64,000 nucleotides of DNA from NCBI GenBank assembly GCA_036583965.1, contig JAZBQD010000034.1:5355222-5419221 (forward strand), written 5' to 3'. The stretch is from Prunella strophiata. Taxonomy: Eukaryota > Chordata > Aves > Passeriformes > Prunellidae. The position numbers and the translations under genes were made by a program. Of the stretch, positions 46,645-58,895 are shown piece by piece (the stretch's first letter is position 1; the number at the start of each line of letters is the position of its first letter). The notes under the pieces were generated by a model, which was not told the DNA's origin, did not search any database, and worked only from the letters and a program-made list of their open reading frames with translations.

Positions 46645-49195
46645 GTGAGTGTGATCACATTTATTGATATATTTGGTGTGTTAAAGCTTCAGGAGAGATT
46701 GAATAGCAGTGTGAGCAGTGTGCTCAAACCAGTGTAGCTCTTTTGTAGGAGAAATCTATCTGTAGGCTGCAGCAAAACACTTTGGGTGTTAGTCTTGATT
46801 GGATACATGAAAAGCTTGAACTGAATTATTGACAGTTATTTTTCTCTCTGTCCTGTCGTGTAGTGCTGTATTCAGGGGTTTGTAAGGAGAGCAAAACATG
46901 ACTTCCAAAAAAAGATAAAATTGAACTGGGGTAACATAAGTGGATTTCCTAATCTTTACCAATTGTTAAACCTCTCCTCAAGCCTGCTACCATTTCATCT
47001 AAGACCTGTCCTGATTTCCAAGGCAACACAGCATTGCCCTCATTCATCTGGGAAGTTGGAATGGGAGCTGCCATTACAATGTTCTTTATCTCCTGAGCTC
47101 ACAGCTTGATAGTTTATTTTGTTTTTAATGACAGCCTGTGTGCAGCTTTAATCCTGGCTGAGCATGGTGGTTGCTATCTGGGCAGTGCTGCTGGAATGTG
47201 GTTCTTGCAGTTCCTGGGCTTTTTGATAGGGCCAGTAAAAATAAAGTGTTGTACTAAAAGTACCTTAATGCTGTTGGGCTTGTTCAGGAGGGCAGCATTT
47301 GGAATTGAAGGTTCAAATGAAGGAAATGTGGGAACAAGCAGCCATGATTATAGTTTTTAAGCTGGTAACTGAATAATTAAACACTTTTTTTTTTTTGTCC
47401 TTGTACAACACAGTCTCAGCTCAGTGCAGCAGGCAGTGACAGTTGATGTTACATATCTGTTAAATGCTTTCTGTGAAGTGTCCTGGACGTTTGCTCCCCA
47501 GTTTCAGAGGAGGCTTCCTGTGAACTGGGATGTTGTCAGACTGGGCCTGTGTGTGTGTCTGCAGCTCCTTTTAAGCACCAAGCAGAAGCTAAAGGTAGAC
47601 TTGGCCCTGCTTCAACTCCAGGCCTGTAATTAGCTAAGTCAGTCAAGCAGAATTTCCTAGGAGCATTTTCACTGCTTGGGTGCTAACATATAATTATTTA
47701 GCTAAAACAGAGAACAGTGTGTTTTGGTAATGGGCACAAAGATCCCTGAATCCCATAGGATGATTCAGTTGCCTGGGATCTGAAATTGGAGTTCTCTGGA
47801 CATAAAAATTGGGTTTCACAGTCTGCTTGTTGAAACCAACAAGGACAGGCAGGAGGTGAGACACAACCTCTGGACTCCTGCTGACAGGACCAGGCCTTTC
47901 CCCTCCATTTCAGTGGAGGATTTCCCAGAGAACTGGAGTTAAATTTGTACCAAGGAGGAGAGGGAACTTGTGTGTTTGAAGATGACTGCAGAGTTTCTGA
48001 GGAGCTGCTGTTTTTAAACTTACTAATGGAGCATTTCAACCCTGCATAGCACATGCTGTTTTGTTACATGAAGGAGCTTGTTTTAACCTTTCATCTGATT
48101 TTATTGGCTTGATTTTGGAATAAAATTAAGCTTGTTGTCTCTGAAAAAGAAAGGTTTAGAAAAGTAAAAGCATATAATCCTTAAATATCTGTTCTTTGTT
48201 GCTTGAAATGTGCTGTCCCAGGTCACAGCACTGCAGGGTTGTTTGAGTGCTATTGCAGGGCTGAGGTGCTCCACGTCCTGCCCTTGCTCCTGTGGAGTTT
48301 CTGCCTAGACAGGAGCTGTGAGTGAGATTCCATCTGATAAGAGCTGGGATATCTCTCTGACACTGCATGGATTCCCATCAGTGTAGCAACCAGTTATTTC
48401 TGGATTTTGAGCTGTGCTTTTCCAGCATTCAGGGGACATGTACTATACTTGTTTCTGCCTCCTGTTCCTTTCAGTTGAGGTTTGGGTGGATTAGTATGGA
48501 AAATGCAAAGAAAATGAAGTGCTAACTCCCAAAGTGGAAAGATCCTTAAAAATAAGGATGATTAAAGCAAACCCATTTTACTTAACTGAGCAGCCTGAAA
48601 ATGCTCCAGTGAGCTCCTCATGTTCTGCTGAGGAACTCTGCATATGCTGGCTTGATTGATTTGTGCCAAACTCCACAAGTTTGCTCTGTGTTTTCAGGCA
48701 GTCTCCCTCCCATCCAAGGGATGATTTTACAGCAATTCAGTTGATACATCACCAAGTTAATGGCTTGGATGGCAGCGTGTAAGAGCACACAGAGCTCTGT
48801 AGCCATGGTAAATCCAGGCTGTGCTCTCTTCCAAACTGTGATCCAGCAGTGCCTTTTCTCCTTAGCTTGGTGAATTCACAGTCTGTGTTCTCAGAGCAGG
48901 AACTGTCTTTGTGCAAGTGGAGAAGGGCTGTCATCCAGCTCACTGGGTGCTGTTACAGCAATGAAAACATTTCAGAGAAATAGTTGTTCTACCAGCTTAT
49001 AATGTAACTAAAACTACTTGCAGTAACTTCAGAAATGAAACTGCCAAGAAAACATCCCCACAGATGAATTATCTCCAGTTCTTGACCATTGCTCAGTGTG
49101 TTTGTGGAATGGAAATAGCAGTGATTAACAGCCAGGTCTGCAATTAGCAAACTGTCTCCATGGAAGGAATAATGAAGTTGCCTCTTGCTTTGCAG
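46645..49195 (+). other. ATP6V0E1: Intron in the ATP6V0E1 3'UTR
   Basis: It starts with donor 'gtgagt' and ends with a good acceptor 'ttgctttgcag'. No gene or repeat was recognised inside. Human ATP6V0E1 likewise has a final untranslated exon, as I recall. Confidence 0.6.
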
Positions 49196-49700
49196 GTGAA
49201 GAAGAGATGAAAAACTCCACTGACCCAAAGGTGCCCTTTCTGTAGCTGGTTGGATCTGAAGCCTGCAGTAATGCCTTAACCTTTCTAATGTTCTTCAAGT
49301 GGCTTCTTCAAAGTCCTGTGTTTTTTCCTACTATTCCATTTAACAGAGTGCCTAATGCAATTTATACTCCTCTTTGGTACTGTCATTTTTTGACTGTTAA
49401 GTCCAGATGTGATGAAAATTTCTATTTTTACGGGTCATGGAATCACATTTCCTGTTCATTTTATCTGTAATAACTCTTTATATTTGCAGGTCTTAGCTTG
49501 TCTGTCATTGTGCTGTTCACTCCTGTTCTGTTTGCACTGGACAAAAATGTGTGCAATAAACTGTGTGAGGAGAGGAGAAACAGTGGTGCCACGTGCTGAT
49601 GGCAATTTTTGTGTTTGTTTTTTCAAATGAATTGTACTCTTGAGAAATCTGGCCTTAAATTTCTCATGCCTGGAAATAAAACTAATCCTCTGCTTGATAC
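49196..49700 (+). other. ATP6V0E1: ATP6V0E1 terminal untranslated exon
   Basis: It begins 'gtgaagaagagatgaaaaac', which resembles the start of the human untranslated exon (GGAAGAAGACATG) as I recall it. It contains two AATAAA signals, at 49555-49560 and 49675-49680; the second is followed by a GT-rich stretch. The acceptor choice is inferred. Confidence 0.6.
49675..49680 (+). terminator. ATP6V0E1: ATP6V0E1 distal poly(A) signal AATAAA
   Basis: This is a canonical hexamer with a T/G-rich region about 30 bases downstream. A proximal AATAAA at 49555 offers an alternative end. Confidence 0.6.
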
Positions 49701-51999
49701 AAAACGTTCTTGTGCCATGTTTAACTGTTATTTTTCTGTGGGTTTAATTGGATACTTGGAGTTGAGTTGAGGATATTTAGATGATGTGGATAAATTGTAA
49801 TGAAATTAAATACTAGGAATAGATGAGGGATTGTTGACTGTATTGAGACCTCTGAGGTAGATCTATAATAGGATTAAATTGCAGTTTAAAATTGCTGAAA
49901 CATGCAGGAATAAGTGAATGCTTGGCTTGAGAACCTCTTTTCCAGGAACTTCCCATTATATGAGGGGGACTCAGAGAAGCAAAGGTAATGTGGTTAATTT
50001 GGATGAAGCCTTCACAGTGATTTTGACTGGGGGCTGAATTTAATCCCTGGCACATTTGGAGGATATTGTAGGAGCAAATGGATTGAATTGAACAGGAAAC
50101 ATTCCAGTTGTTTTTGACCTTTGCATGTGGATTGCAGACCTGGGAGAGCACATGGTAATGTAGGCAAGAGGTTCCTGAGGCTCCTCAGTGTCAGCTGAGT
50201 CCGTGGGATTGGGATGGATCTGATCAGTTGTTTGCTGAGGAGCAGCTTCAGAGGGTGTGAATGCTGCTCTCTGTTACCTCACTTCCAGATAAATGACAAT
50301 TATTCCCTTTATTGTTATGCACAAGGACATAATGGAATGGTTAATATTTTATTTGCTTTTCCCTCTTGGATAGCACTATTGACTTGTTCAGTGGGACAGC
50401 ACTCATTACTACACAGGAAATTCCAAGATCCTGACATGTAACTTGCAGTGATCCAAAACTGGACAGTGTGAATTGCAAAAGAAGGAAGAACGTGCCTGTT
50501 AGTACAAATAAGCACAGCAGCTGTTGGGACTGGAATAGTGGATTTTTTGTCATGTCACCTTCTAAGAGCTGTATTTTACCATGCAAGACATTGTACACTG
50601 TCATGTTACACAGTCTGTACCAAATAATCCCTAGGAAAATTGAAACCAAGTCATCATATAAAAACTTAAAGCTGTTGTTTGATTTATGAAGTGTGTGGAG
50701 AATAAAATCTGTTGACATTGTATGAGAGGGAGAGAAATACTCCAAGATATCGGTGACAGATTTGAGATTTTGAAATATGTTGATCTGCTTGTCATATTTA
50801 GCCTGAAGTGAAACATCCCAAGAGAAAACACTCAGTGACAAGCAGTGCTGTTTATTGTGTTACCACTGTCTTTAACAAGCTTTCTATTTTAGGTTCTAAG
50901 CTATCACTTGCTCTAGAAGAGAGAAGTAACAGAGTTCCCGTGGGGTGTCTCACTGGTGCTGAATTGAATGAAAGAGCTATTCCAAGCCAGGACAAAGAAG
51001 CCATAGAGCAATTGTCACCTACATGCTTCCCAGAAGGACATTCCCCTTTTCCAGACTGGTTAGCATTTCCTCTGAAGCAGATGTCAGGTGGTAGCATGAC
51101 TGAAGAAGCTGAAAGAATAATGTTTTGTGTCTGTTCTGCTGGATATTGCATGGTGGTTGGGGAATGGTCTGCTCCTTGTGTGCCAGCATTTAACACTGCT
51201 TGGGATAATTTTTTTTTTTTTTTTTTGCATGACTGCAGGAAATGAGAGCAGAGGGATTCAGCCACTGGTGTTGAACAAACAATGCAGGTACCAGAGCATT
51301 TATCACACATCCCTCTGTTTTCTGACAGCAGAAGAGAATGCAGACTGTTCAAGTGTAAAAGAAAGAAGTTTGTGCTTGAAATGGAAAACCTGTGCCTGTG
51401 TTGAAAGATACTTGGGTAAAAAAAGAGGAAGGTGAAGGAAGCTGACTCCACAGTCAAGTTGTGAAGACTGTTAAGTCATAAACTCTGGTAACACATGGAG
51501 TGAGAGTTCAGGTCAGGGTCATTTCAAATGCTTGTGACTGCTTTTGTTCATATTGCTTAGGAAATGCAAATATCTGCATCTCTGCCTCTCATGAGAAATT
51601 GTTCTGGAGACTTTATAGAAGTTTACTTTTCCTCTAGTGGAAATCATGGAAGCATTTTACTCCTGTGAAGGGCTGAGTTATCAGAAGTGGGTGGCTGCTC
51701 CCTTGTTTCCAGAATTAAATGCCATGGGCTTTCTAGGGCAAAAACAGAAGAAATGGAGTGAAATACAAAAACTTCCTTAAAGAATAGAAGACATTCTGTA
51801 CAAATAGCAAGATGATAACGGGTGGGTCTATTTTTTATTATGTTTATTAGTAATAATTTCTCCAGTTGTGTCTGAAGCAGTTCAGGCCAGCCACCTGTCA
51901 CTTTGAAAGGTGGTTGTGCATGTAGCTGAAGACAGTAGGAAAAATACAGAGCTGCAGGTAGGAGACGGACGGATGAAGGATGAAGGGGGTAGGTGCGTG
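49701..51999 (+). other. Region between ATP6V0E1 and CREBRF
   Basis: About 2.3 kb of unique AT-rich sequence with an 18-T run at 51209-51226. Open frames of 145-201 codons on opposite strands around 50808-51457 overlap each other, contain the T-run product and match nothing known to me. Confidence 0.65.
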
Positions 52000-53650
52000 A
52001 GCGGGGCCGCCGAGCAGCAGGACCGGGGTATCGCGACACGAGCCCGACACAGCCTCAGGGGCCGCAGCCGCTCCCCCGCCCCGCCGCGCTCTGCCCGCGG
52101 GCACCCGCCTCCCCGCCTTAAATACCCCCCGCGCGCCGCTCCGCCGTCACGTGACAGCGACAGCCCCCTGCCATTGGCTGGCGCAGCCCCCTTCCCCCCC
52201 GCCCCCCGCGCGCGCCCCGCCCCCTCGGGCCACGTGAGGGCCGAGTCACGCGATTTCCGGGAACCCGTCAGGAAGGGACATAAACAAACAAACCCGGGGC
52301 CGCATGGAGGGGCCGGGCCGGGCCGCGCGGGGCTGCGGCCCCCGCTGAGCGCCGTGAGTGAGCGACGGGCTCGGGGGGCCGCGGGGCGCCGGGGGGCTGC
52401 GGGGCACCGGGGGCGCCGGGGGGCCCGGGTGGTCCTGCGGGAGGAGGCGGTGTCGCCGGGCAGGGGGGCTGCGGGGAGGCAGGGAGAGCGGGACGGAGCT
52501 GTCCGCCCGGCTGCCGAGGGCGGCGGGACGGGGATGGAGCCAGCGGCCCCTCCGCTCCGCTCGCCCGCCGGGGGGGTGTGGCTGCGGGGCCGCGGGAGAG
52601 CGGCGGTGCGCGGGGGGTGTCCGGTCCGGAGCGGGGCTCTGCGGCCCGCGGCCGCGCTGGGGGCGGTGAGAAGGGGCTGCAGGGACGGAGCGCGGGCTGA
52701 GCGGGGAGTTGTCGGTGTTGTCCCCTCCAGCCTCCGCCCGGCAGGAGCGGCCCGTGCCTTTACAAGGAAAGCGAGTCTCGCAGCGAGCGCCGGGGAGAGC
52801 AAAGCGCCGTCCTGCCGGGGGAGCCCGGCCGCTCTGGGTGTGCGGGCGGAGGGGCTGCCCGGGAAGGGAGAGGAGGGTTCGGCAGGTCCTGCACTCCTGC
52901 CTTTCGGGCTCGTAGTCCTCGTAGTCGCTTCCTCCGTTTGCGACCTGTTTGAATGCCCGGGACGGCCGGGGGTAACCCGCGGCCGTGCGGGGTCTCTGTG
53001 CCCGGGTGTGTTGGTGCCCGCCGGGCTGCTCCGCTCCGAAGGCTGCGGAGCAGAGCTGGCGGAGAGGGGTCCCCGCTCTGCGAGCGCGGGGCAGGGCAGG
53101 ACGGGACCGTCCCCGCTCCGGCGCGGCGTTTATGTAATGACAGAGCGAGGGAACAGCTGTTCGCTGCGAGCCGCGGCCCCGGGAAGGGGCTTCTCCCAGG
53201 CAGCACGGGTGCGCTCCGGCTGCCCGCAGCCCTGGCGGGGGTCCCCGGGCGGGGGCCGCCCCCCGCGGGACGCGGCTCCCTGGGCGGTGTGTCGGGCGCG
53301 GCGGGGCCGGGCGCGGCCGGGCGGGTGCGCGGAGCGGCGGGCGCGCCTCGGGGGTCGCGGGGCCGCGGCCGGGGCGGCGGGAGGGGGTTTGTTTACATGT
53401 CGCCTCACCCTAGCTTGAAAGGGCCGCTGGGCGGGTGAGCGGCGGGCGCGGCGGCCAATGGGAGCGCGCGCTGGCGGGGCAGCCGGCCAATGAGCGGGCG
53501 CGGAGGGCGGGGCGGCGGCGGCCGGGGTAGGCTGCGCTGGGCGTTGGGGCGGCCATGTTGGCCGGAGGTGTGTTAGTGGGTCAGGGCCGGGCCGGGGGCG
53601 CCGGGGGGACGCGGGCACCGCGCGGGGCCGCGGCCGCGGGGGCCGCCCGC
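52000..53650 (+). promoter_or_regulatory. CREBRF: CREBRF CpG island with two promoter-like blocks
   Basis: A 1.6 kb CpG island with abrupt edges. The upstream block (52115-52353) has a perfect GTCACGTGAC at 52146-52155, a second E-box CACGTG at 52231-52236, an inverted CCAAT (ATTGG near 52173) and the forkhead-like TAAACAAACA at 52281-52290. A consensus splice donor 'gtgagt' follows at 52354. The downstream block (53390-53575) has TGTTTAC at 53390-53396, two CCAAT boxes (53455-53459 and 53487-53491, 32 bp apart) and a YY1-like GGCCATGTTG at 53551-53560. Which block drives CREBRF is not decidable here; the long open frames over this island on both strands reflect lack of A/T-rich stops. Confidence 0.7.
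52270..52353 (+). other. CREBRF: Candidate untranslated exon 1 of CREBRF
   Basis: The segment before the donor 'gtgagt' at 52354 is GC-rich and follows the E-box cluster. It is a likely non-coding first exon, consistent with the CREBRF start codon lying in a later exon. The transcription start is not visible. Confidence 0.45.
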
Positions 53651-54553
53651 GGGGCCCGTCCCTCCGCAGCGCTTTGCCTCAGGGGGGCTGTCCCACCTGG
53701 GCGTCGGGAGCGGCCCGGGGCGGTGCCCGCGCGCACGGGGTCCCGGTCCCCGCGCTGAGGGGAGGACGGGGCGCGTTCCCGTCTCCTGCTCCCGGCCCGG
53801 CCCCGCAGGATTTGGGTCAGGAAACATCCGCGAGTTCCGCGGGCTGCCCCAGGAGCCGCCCGCGGGTCCCAGCGTGTCCCCACACGGGTGTCGGACACCT
53901 CTCCGTGTCTGGTCTGAGCTCAGGCAGGTTCCTAGCCGGGAACACCTTGATTAAAGCCCCTCGTGCCTCCAAGGACTCAAAGCCAATCGTTATTATTGAC
54001 CTTGGTCCCCAGGCTCCCCACCCTGGGCGTCATTCCCCACCCGCGGCATCGCTGCCGTGCCCTCCCTCGTCCCTGGCAGCCCACGGCATTTCTGAGGGCA
54101 TGGGCTGCTGGAAGGATCCGGTATCCAGGATAATTCCGCTGTCACACTCGCTCTAAGACACACGGTGTTTGTTCAGGCTTCCCCATGCAACAGGCTGCAG
54201 CTCGGAGCGCTCGGCGCTGCCAGCCGAAATGTGCGATTCTCACTTAAAGTGATCGTGATCTCTCTTGCTGCCACTCGAGGGGTAACTTGTTGAAATCATG
54301 CTCCACATAACAGGCAGAACAGAATCAGATACTCGTATTGTCTTTTAAACACTTCCAAATGTTTTAAAGATTGTGTTTAAAAGGCCTCTAAGGTTGCTTG
54401 CGAGCATCCTTGTGGGGTAGGTTAATTATGATTATTAATAAACGTGTTTTCATAGTAAAAATGACAGAGAGGCAGATGCAGGTGCTTTAGAAATGTGGTC
54501 GATTTCTGTTGCTGGCTGCTTAAATGAAACATCAGAATTTCTATGGAAAATAA

Positions 54554-54724
54554 ATCATAGAATCCCAGAATGGTTTATGTTGGAAGGGACTTTAAAGATT
54601 ATTTCATTTCAAACCCCTGCCATGGGCAGGGACACCCTCCACTGTCCCAGGCTGCTTCAAGCCCTGTCCAGCCTGGCTTTTGACACTTCCAGGGATGCAG
54701 GGGCAGCCACAGCTTCTCTGGGTG
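54554..54724 (-). mobile_element. CR1 LINE fragment, inverted
   Basis: It starts 'atcatagaatcccagaatgg' and includes 'ccctgccatgggcagggaca' and 'agccacagcttctctgggtg'. Confidence 0.9.
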
Positions 54725-56069
54725 TGATAGTTCTGCAAAAACCTTTCCTGCTAAAATTATCTCAGTGAGATTTCATTTTTAAATGCATAAATAACAGTAG
54801 CTCAGAGACCTCAGACATGTCCACAGCCAATAGTTCACCTGAGCCAGGAAGGAATTTTATTCTGTGTTTGATGGGAGTATTCCCTGATAGAGCAATCCAC
54901 AGCAGAGGCATCAGGCCCCCTGAGCATCCTCCCCAGGTGGTTTTTAAATAATGAGAGAGGCAAACAGCCTCGTGAAGGACAGAGCTTGAAGTCAGCATTA
55001 GCAGGAACTAAAAGGGGAGAAACAGAAACTTTTGTCCCACTGAGAGACTGATGGGATAAATGAGGGAACCCACAGGTTTACATTCCCATGGCCTGCGTGT
55101 CCATGCTCTGTGATTTGGGAAGTTCAGCTGAATGTTTCACATCAAACCGTGATCAGGAGATTTGGCACTGCATAAGAAGTGCTTGAGAGTCGGCATTGGC
55201 ATGAAAGTTAAACCAAAAGTTTTGTTACAATTGTAAATTTAAGGTTTAGACCTTGCTATAATAATCTCCTTTATTTTTTTTTTTTTTATCCTTCTGATTT
55301 TAAACTCTTAAGCCATGTTTTTTTTTACTTTTTTGGACAATTTTGACTGATGCATTTTTCCGTTTTGCTGCTGCCTTTGAAGGATTTGGTACAGATGCCC
55401 CATTTCTAACAAGAGTATAGCAATCATAATTTCACAGTATGAAGAGTAGACCAGACTGTACTGCTCCCTTCATCATAAGACTTGTGTTGCTTTTTGTTTT
55501 TTCCTGGAAACTACAGAAATAATTTAAGTCTGAAAGAGTCTGTCAGAAAAAAATACAGGAACAGCCATCCTGTCAGGATGTAGAATATTGCTGGAAATTG
55601 GAAGCTGATGTTGTTTTGTTTTTTTGCCTTTACTTTCACCCCACTCTGCTTCAGGGGAAATCTACAGCTTAAAAAAAAATTAAATGTTAGTTTTACTACT
55701 AATTCTCATGTGCAAACAACTCTCCTAACTCTGCAGTGTCATTTTAGTAAGGTTTATGTTATAAATATTTTAAATTTAATCATTTTCCAAATTAATTTAA
55801 GTCTGTTAATATAGTTCTAATAAGTTTAACATGCTGCACATCCCACTCTTAGCACTAAAATAAGAATAAAATCTCAGTCTTTGTTCCAGAACATACAGAC
55901 AAGTGCTTCTAGTAGGAATATATTAATCTGGGCATAGTTGTTACAAAATAGGTGGATGCAGAATGTTTGTTAGTATAAAAAGTAATCACTTTTTTTTTTT
56001 TGCTTCTGCCTCTTGCATGATGGTCAATATGAGTGCAGGCTGGGATGTAAACACAGGCTGGGGATGTAC

Positions 56070-56682
56070 AGATGGAGCAGCCCTGGGAGAAGGATCTGGG
56101 GGTGCTGGTGGCCCAGAGCTGGACAAGAGCCCCATGTCCTGGGCTGGTCCCCAGTGGGCAGCAGCAAAGGGGCTGGGATGGTGCCCCTGTGCCCCTCAGG
56201 TGAGACTGCAGAGCTGCCCCAGCCCAGGGAGGAGCTGGAGCTGCTGGAGAGAGCCCAGAGGAGGCAGCAGGGGATCAGAGGGATGGAGCAGCTCTGCTGG
56301 GAGAGCTGGGGTTCTTCAGCTGGACAGGAGCAGCTTTGGGGTGACACAATTGTGGCCTCACAGTGTCTGAGGGAACCTCCAGGACAGATGGAGAGAGACA
56401 ATTTACAAGTGACAGGACAAGGGGAATGGCTTCACTACTGGCAGAGCAGGGTTAGATGGGATATTGGGCAAGAAAGTCCTTCCCTGTGAGGGTGGGCAGG
56501 CCCTGGCACAGGGTGCCCAGAGCAGCTGTGGCTGCCCCTGGATCCCTGGCAGTGCCCAAGGCCAGGCTGGACAGGGCTTGGAGCAGCCTGGGACAGTGGG
56601 AGGTGTTTCTGCCATGGCAGGGAGTGGAACCAGATGATCTTTAAGGTCCCTTCCAGCTCAAACCATTCAGTGTTTCTGTGAC
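56070..56682 (+). mobile_element. CR1 LINE, about 610 bp
   Basis: Closely similar along its length to the copy at 36322-36950, including the long stretch from 'ggtgagactgcagagctgcc' to 'tgtggcctcacagtgtctga'. It ends 'ttccagctcaaaccattcag'. Confidence 0.92.
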
Positions 56683-57431
56683 TCCATCAGTTTCTGGGAC
56701 CTGCCTGTGTGCTGACACAGCTGGGGCACCCCAGAGCTGGGAACTGGCCTTGGCATGGGGGGTCCATGAGTTCTGTGCTCTGCTGGGCCCTCTCCTGCCT
56801 GAGGTGTTGTGTGTGTGATTGCAGACCAGAGCTTCTCTTTAGAGGTATCACTTCCAGGTCTTCAAGTCTGTCTGCTGTGGGCGAGTAGGATTGGAAAAAT
56901 ACCACTGTAGGGGGAAGGGATGGTCAGTGGAGGAACAGGAACAGAGACAGTGAAGTAACAGTTTCCCTCTCCTGAAGGGAAGAGGCTTAGAAGAAGTGAA
57001 ACAGTCTGAGTATCTTTAGTTCTTTCAAGTGGCAGTGCTCCATCAGACTCGGGGTCTGGGGTTTTTAAACAGGTGTTGTTTTCTCTCCAGGACAGAAAAA
57101 GCAAAGAGCATAATGCCTTTGATGCTTGTGCTGGCATTTTAATAGAAATCCTTCACCAACAATCCTTCACTGACAAGGGGGACTTGGCTGTTTTTGTGAG
57201 TCCAGGAATGAGACTGTGGTGGGTGGAGATACAGGAAGACATTTTAAAAGAGTGTCCTTGCTCGCTGCTATGAAATAATAATATTAGTACTAATAAACTT
57301 AGTGTCTTTGTGGTGGGGGAGAAAAGTAAAAGATTTTTTTAAGTCTGGGTAATGACTGAAGAGTCATGTAGCAGGTAAAAAAAAAAAAAAAGAACATTAT
57401 TCAGAAACAAAAGTATGAAATATAAACATTG

Positions 57432-57612
57432 ATTGAGGTTGGAGAAGTCCTCCAAAGCCATTGAGTCCAGCCTGTGGGTGATTCCCACCTTCTCAACCAG
57501 AGCAGAGCCTGGAGTGCCATTTCCAGATGTTCCCTGGACACCTCCAGGGAGGGACCTCACCCCAGGCAGTCTGCACATTCTCAGCTTGAAGAGTGTCCCT
57601 GAGCAGAGGGTG
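57432..57612 (-). mobile_element. CR1 LINE fragment, inverted, diverged
   Basis: It contains 'gaggttggagaagtcctcca' followed by 'aagccattgagtccagcc', like other inverted CR1 3' ends. The distal part is more diverged and the limit is approximate. Confidence 0.65.
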
Positions 57613-58573
57613 TTCTGTAACAGAAAACAAGTTGGCACAAACTGTGGAAGGAAAAAACTGTTTTTAAGAGACATGCAGGAGAACTTCTTGCATCTCTAAC
57701 TGCAGTATTTCATAAAATGTCCAGATACAGCAAGCAGTGCAAGGTACGTAATGGTTCCTTCCAAGCACATGGTGTGGATTTTGTGCTTTCTCTGAAATTC
57801 AGAGTTGGCCATGAATGTTTCAGCCTGAGCTTTTAGGTTTAGTACTGGCAGGCTCTCGTGAGCTATTTTTTAATACCTGCATCAAAATTGTGACTTTGAC
57901 AAGCTGTGCTGTGTGATGCAGTCACCATCGTGAAAGTGTAATTGTTTCTGTAATGCACTTACAGCAGGCATTTAGCTGCTGGGATAATGAGCACTGTGCA
58001 GCCAACAAAACAGCACAGCCACGCTCCATGTGCCTTTCCAGTGGTACAAAATACCCAGCTGAACTGGGCCAGAAATAGCAACTTTCCTTCCAGCCATGGT
58101 ACAAATGATTCACGCAGGTGACTGAGGAAGACTTGCAGAGGTGCTCAGCTAAAAGCTGAATTTTGGGGTTTTCTCTTCGAGGGGCTTCTTTGGAGGTGCT
58201 GTGTTGTGGCAGGAGGGTGTTTTAGTGGCCCAAGAGCTGCACTGTGTGTCCTAAATGCTGCATATTTGGAGTTTAGCTCCTGCTGTGGGCTGGGTTAGAC
58301 CAGTAATCCCAGGTAATGCACCTGCTGCTCCCCTGTGGGAAATTCAGTCTTCCTGGGCATCCTGGAACCCCTGCTCCTCTTCAGAAAGTAAATATTAAAT
58401 ACAGGGGATCGTTTTTAATTAGGACTCGTCATTAGATTAATTAGATGTTAACTCCACAGAACAGGCCTTGGTTCCTTGTTGATGACTGATGGGATTTAAC
58501 CAATGTACATGTGTATGCCTCCATTAGTAGTCCAGATTATTCTTAAATGTTAGAGGGACACAGCTGTTCCTGA

Positions 58574-58895
58574 GATCACAGAATCATGGAATGGTTTGGG
58601 CTGGACAGGACCTTAAAGGTGATTTCATTTTAACCCCCTGCCATGAGCAGGGACACCTTCCACTGTCCCAGGGTGCTCCAAGCCCCATCCAGCCCAGCCT
58701 GGAACACTTTCATGGATGGGGCACCCACAGCTTCTCTGGGCACCCTGTGCCAGGGCCTCCACCCTCACAGGAAGGAATTTCTTCCCAATATCCCATCTAT
58801 CTCTGGCAGTTTGAAGCCTTGTCCTGTCACCCCATCCCTTGCAGAGTCCCTCTCCATGAGTGCTTGCAGGCTCCCCTGAGGTGTCCTGCCCTTCC
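58574..58895 (-). mobile_element. CR1 LINE, about 320 bp, inverted
   Basis: It starts 'atcacagaatcatggaatgg' and runs through 'ttctctgggcaccctgtgcc' and 'ggaatttcttcccaatatcc' to 'gagtccctctccatgag'. Confidence 0.93.

Noticed and set aside
50808..51457. Overlapping 145- and 201-codon open frames on opposite strands
   Set aside because: They include the product of an 18-T run, overlap each other, and have no recognisable domain or splice signals.
51882..52802. 306-codon open frame on the minus strand
   Set aside because: It lies in the CREBRF CpG island, where stops are scarce on both strands, and has low-complexity Arg/Pro/Ala composition. A + strand open frame of 502 codons overlaps it.
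53130..53618. 162-codon minus-strand open frame
   Set aside because: GC-rich artefact of the same CpG island, with no family resemblance.
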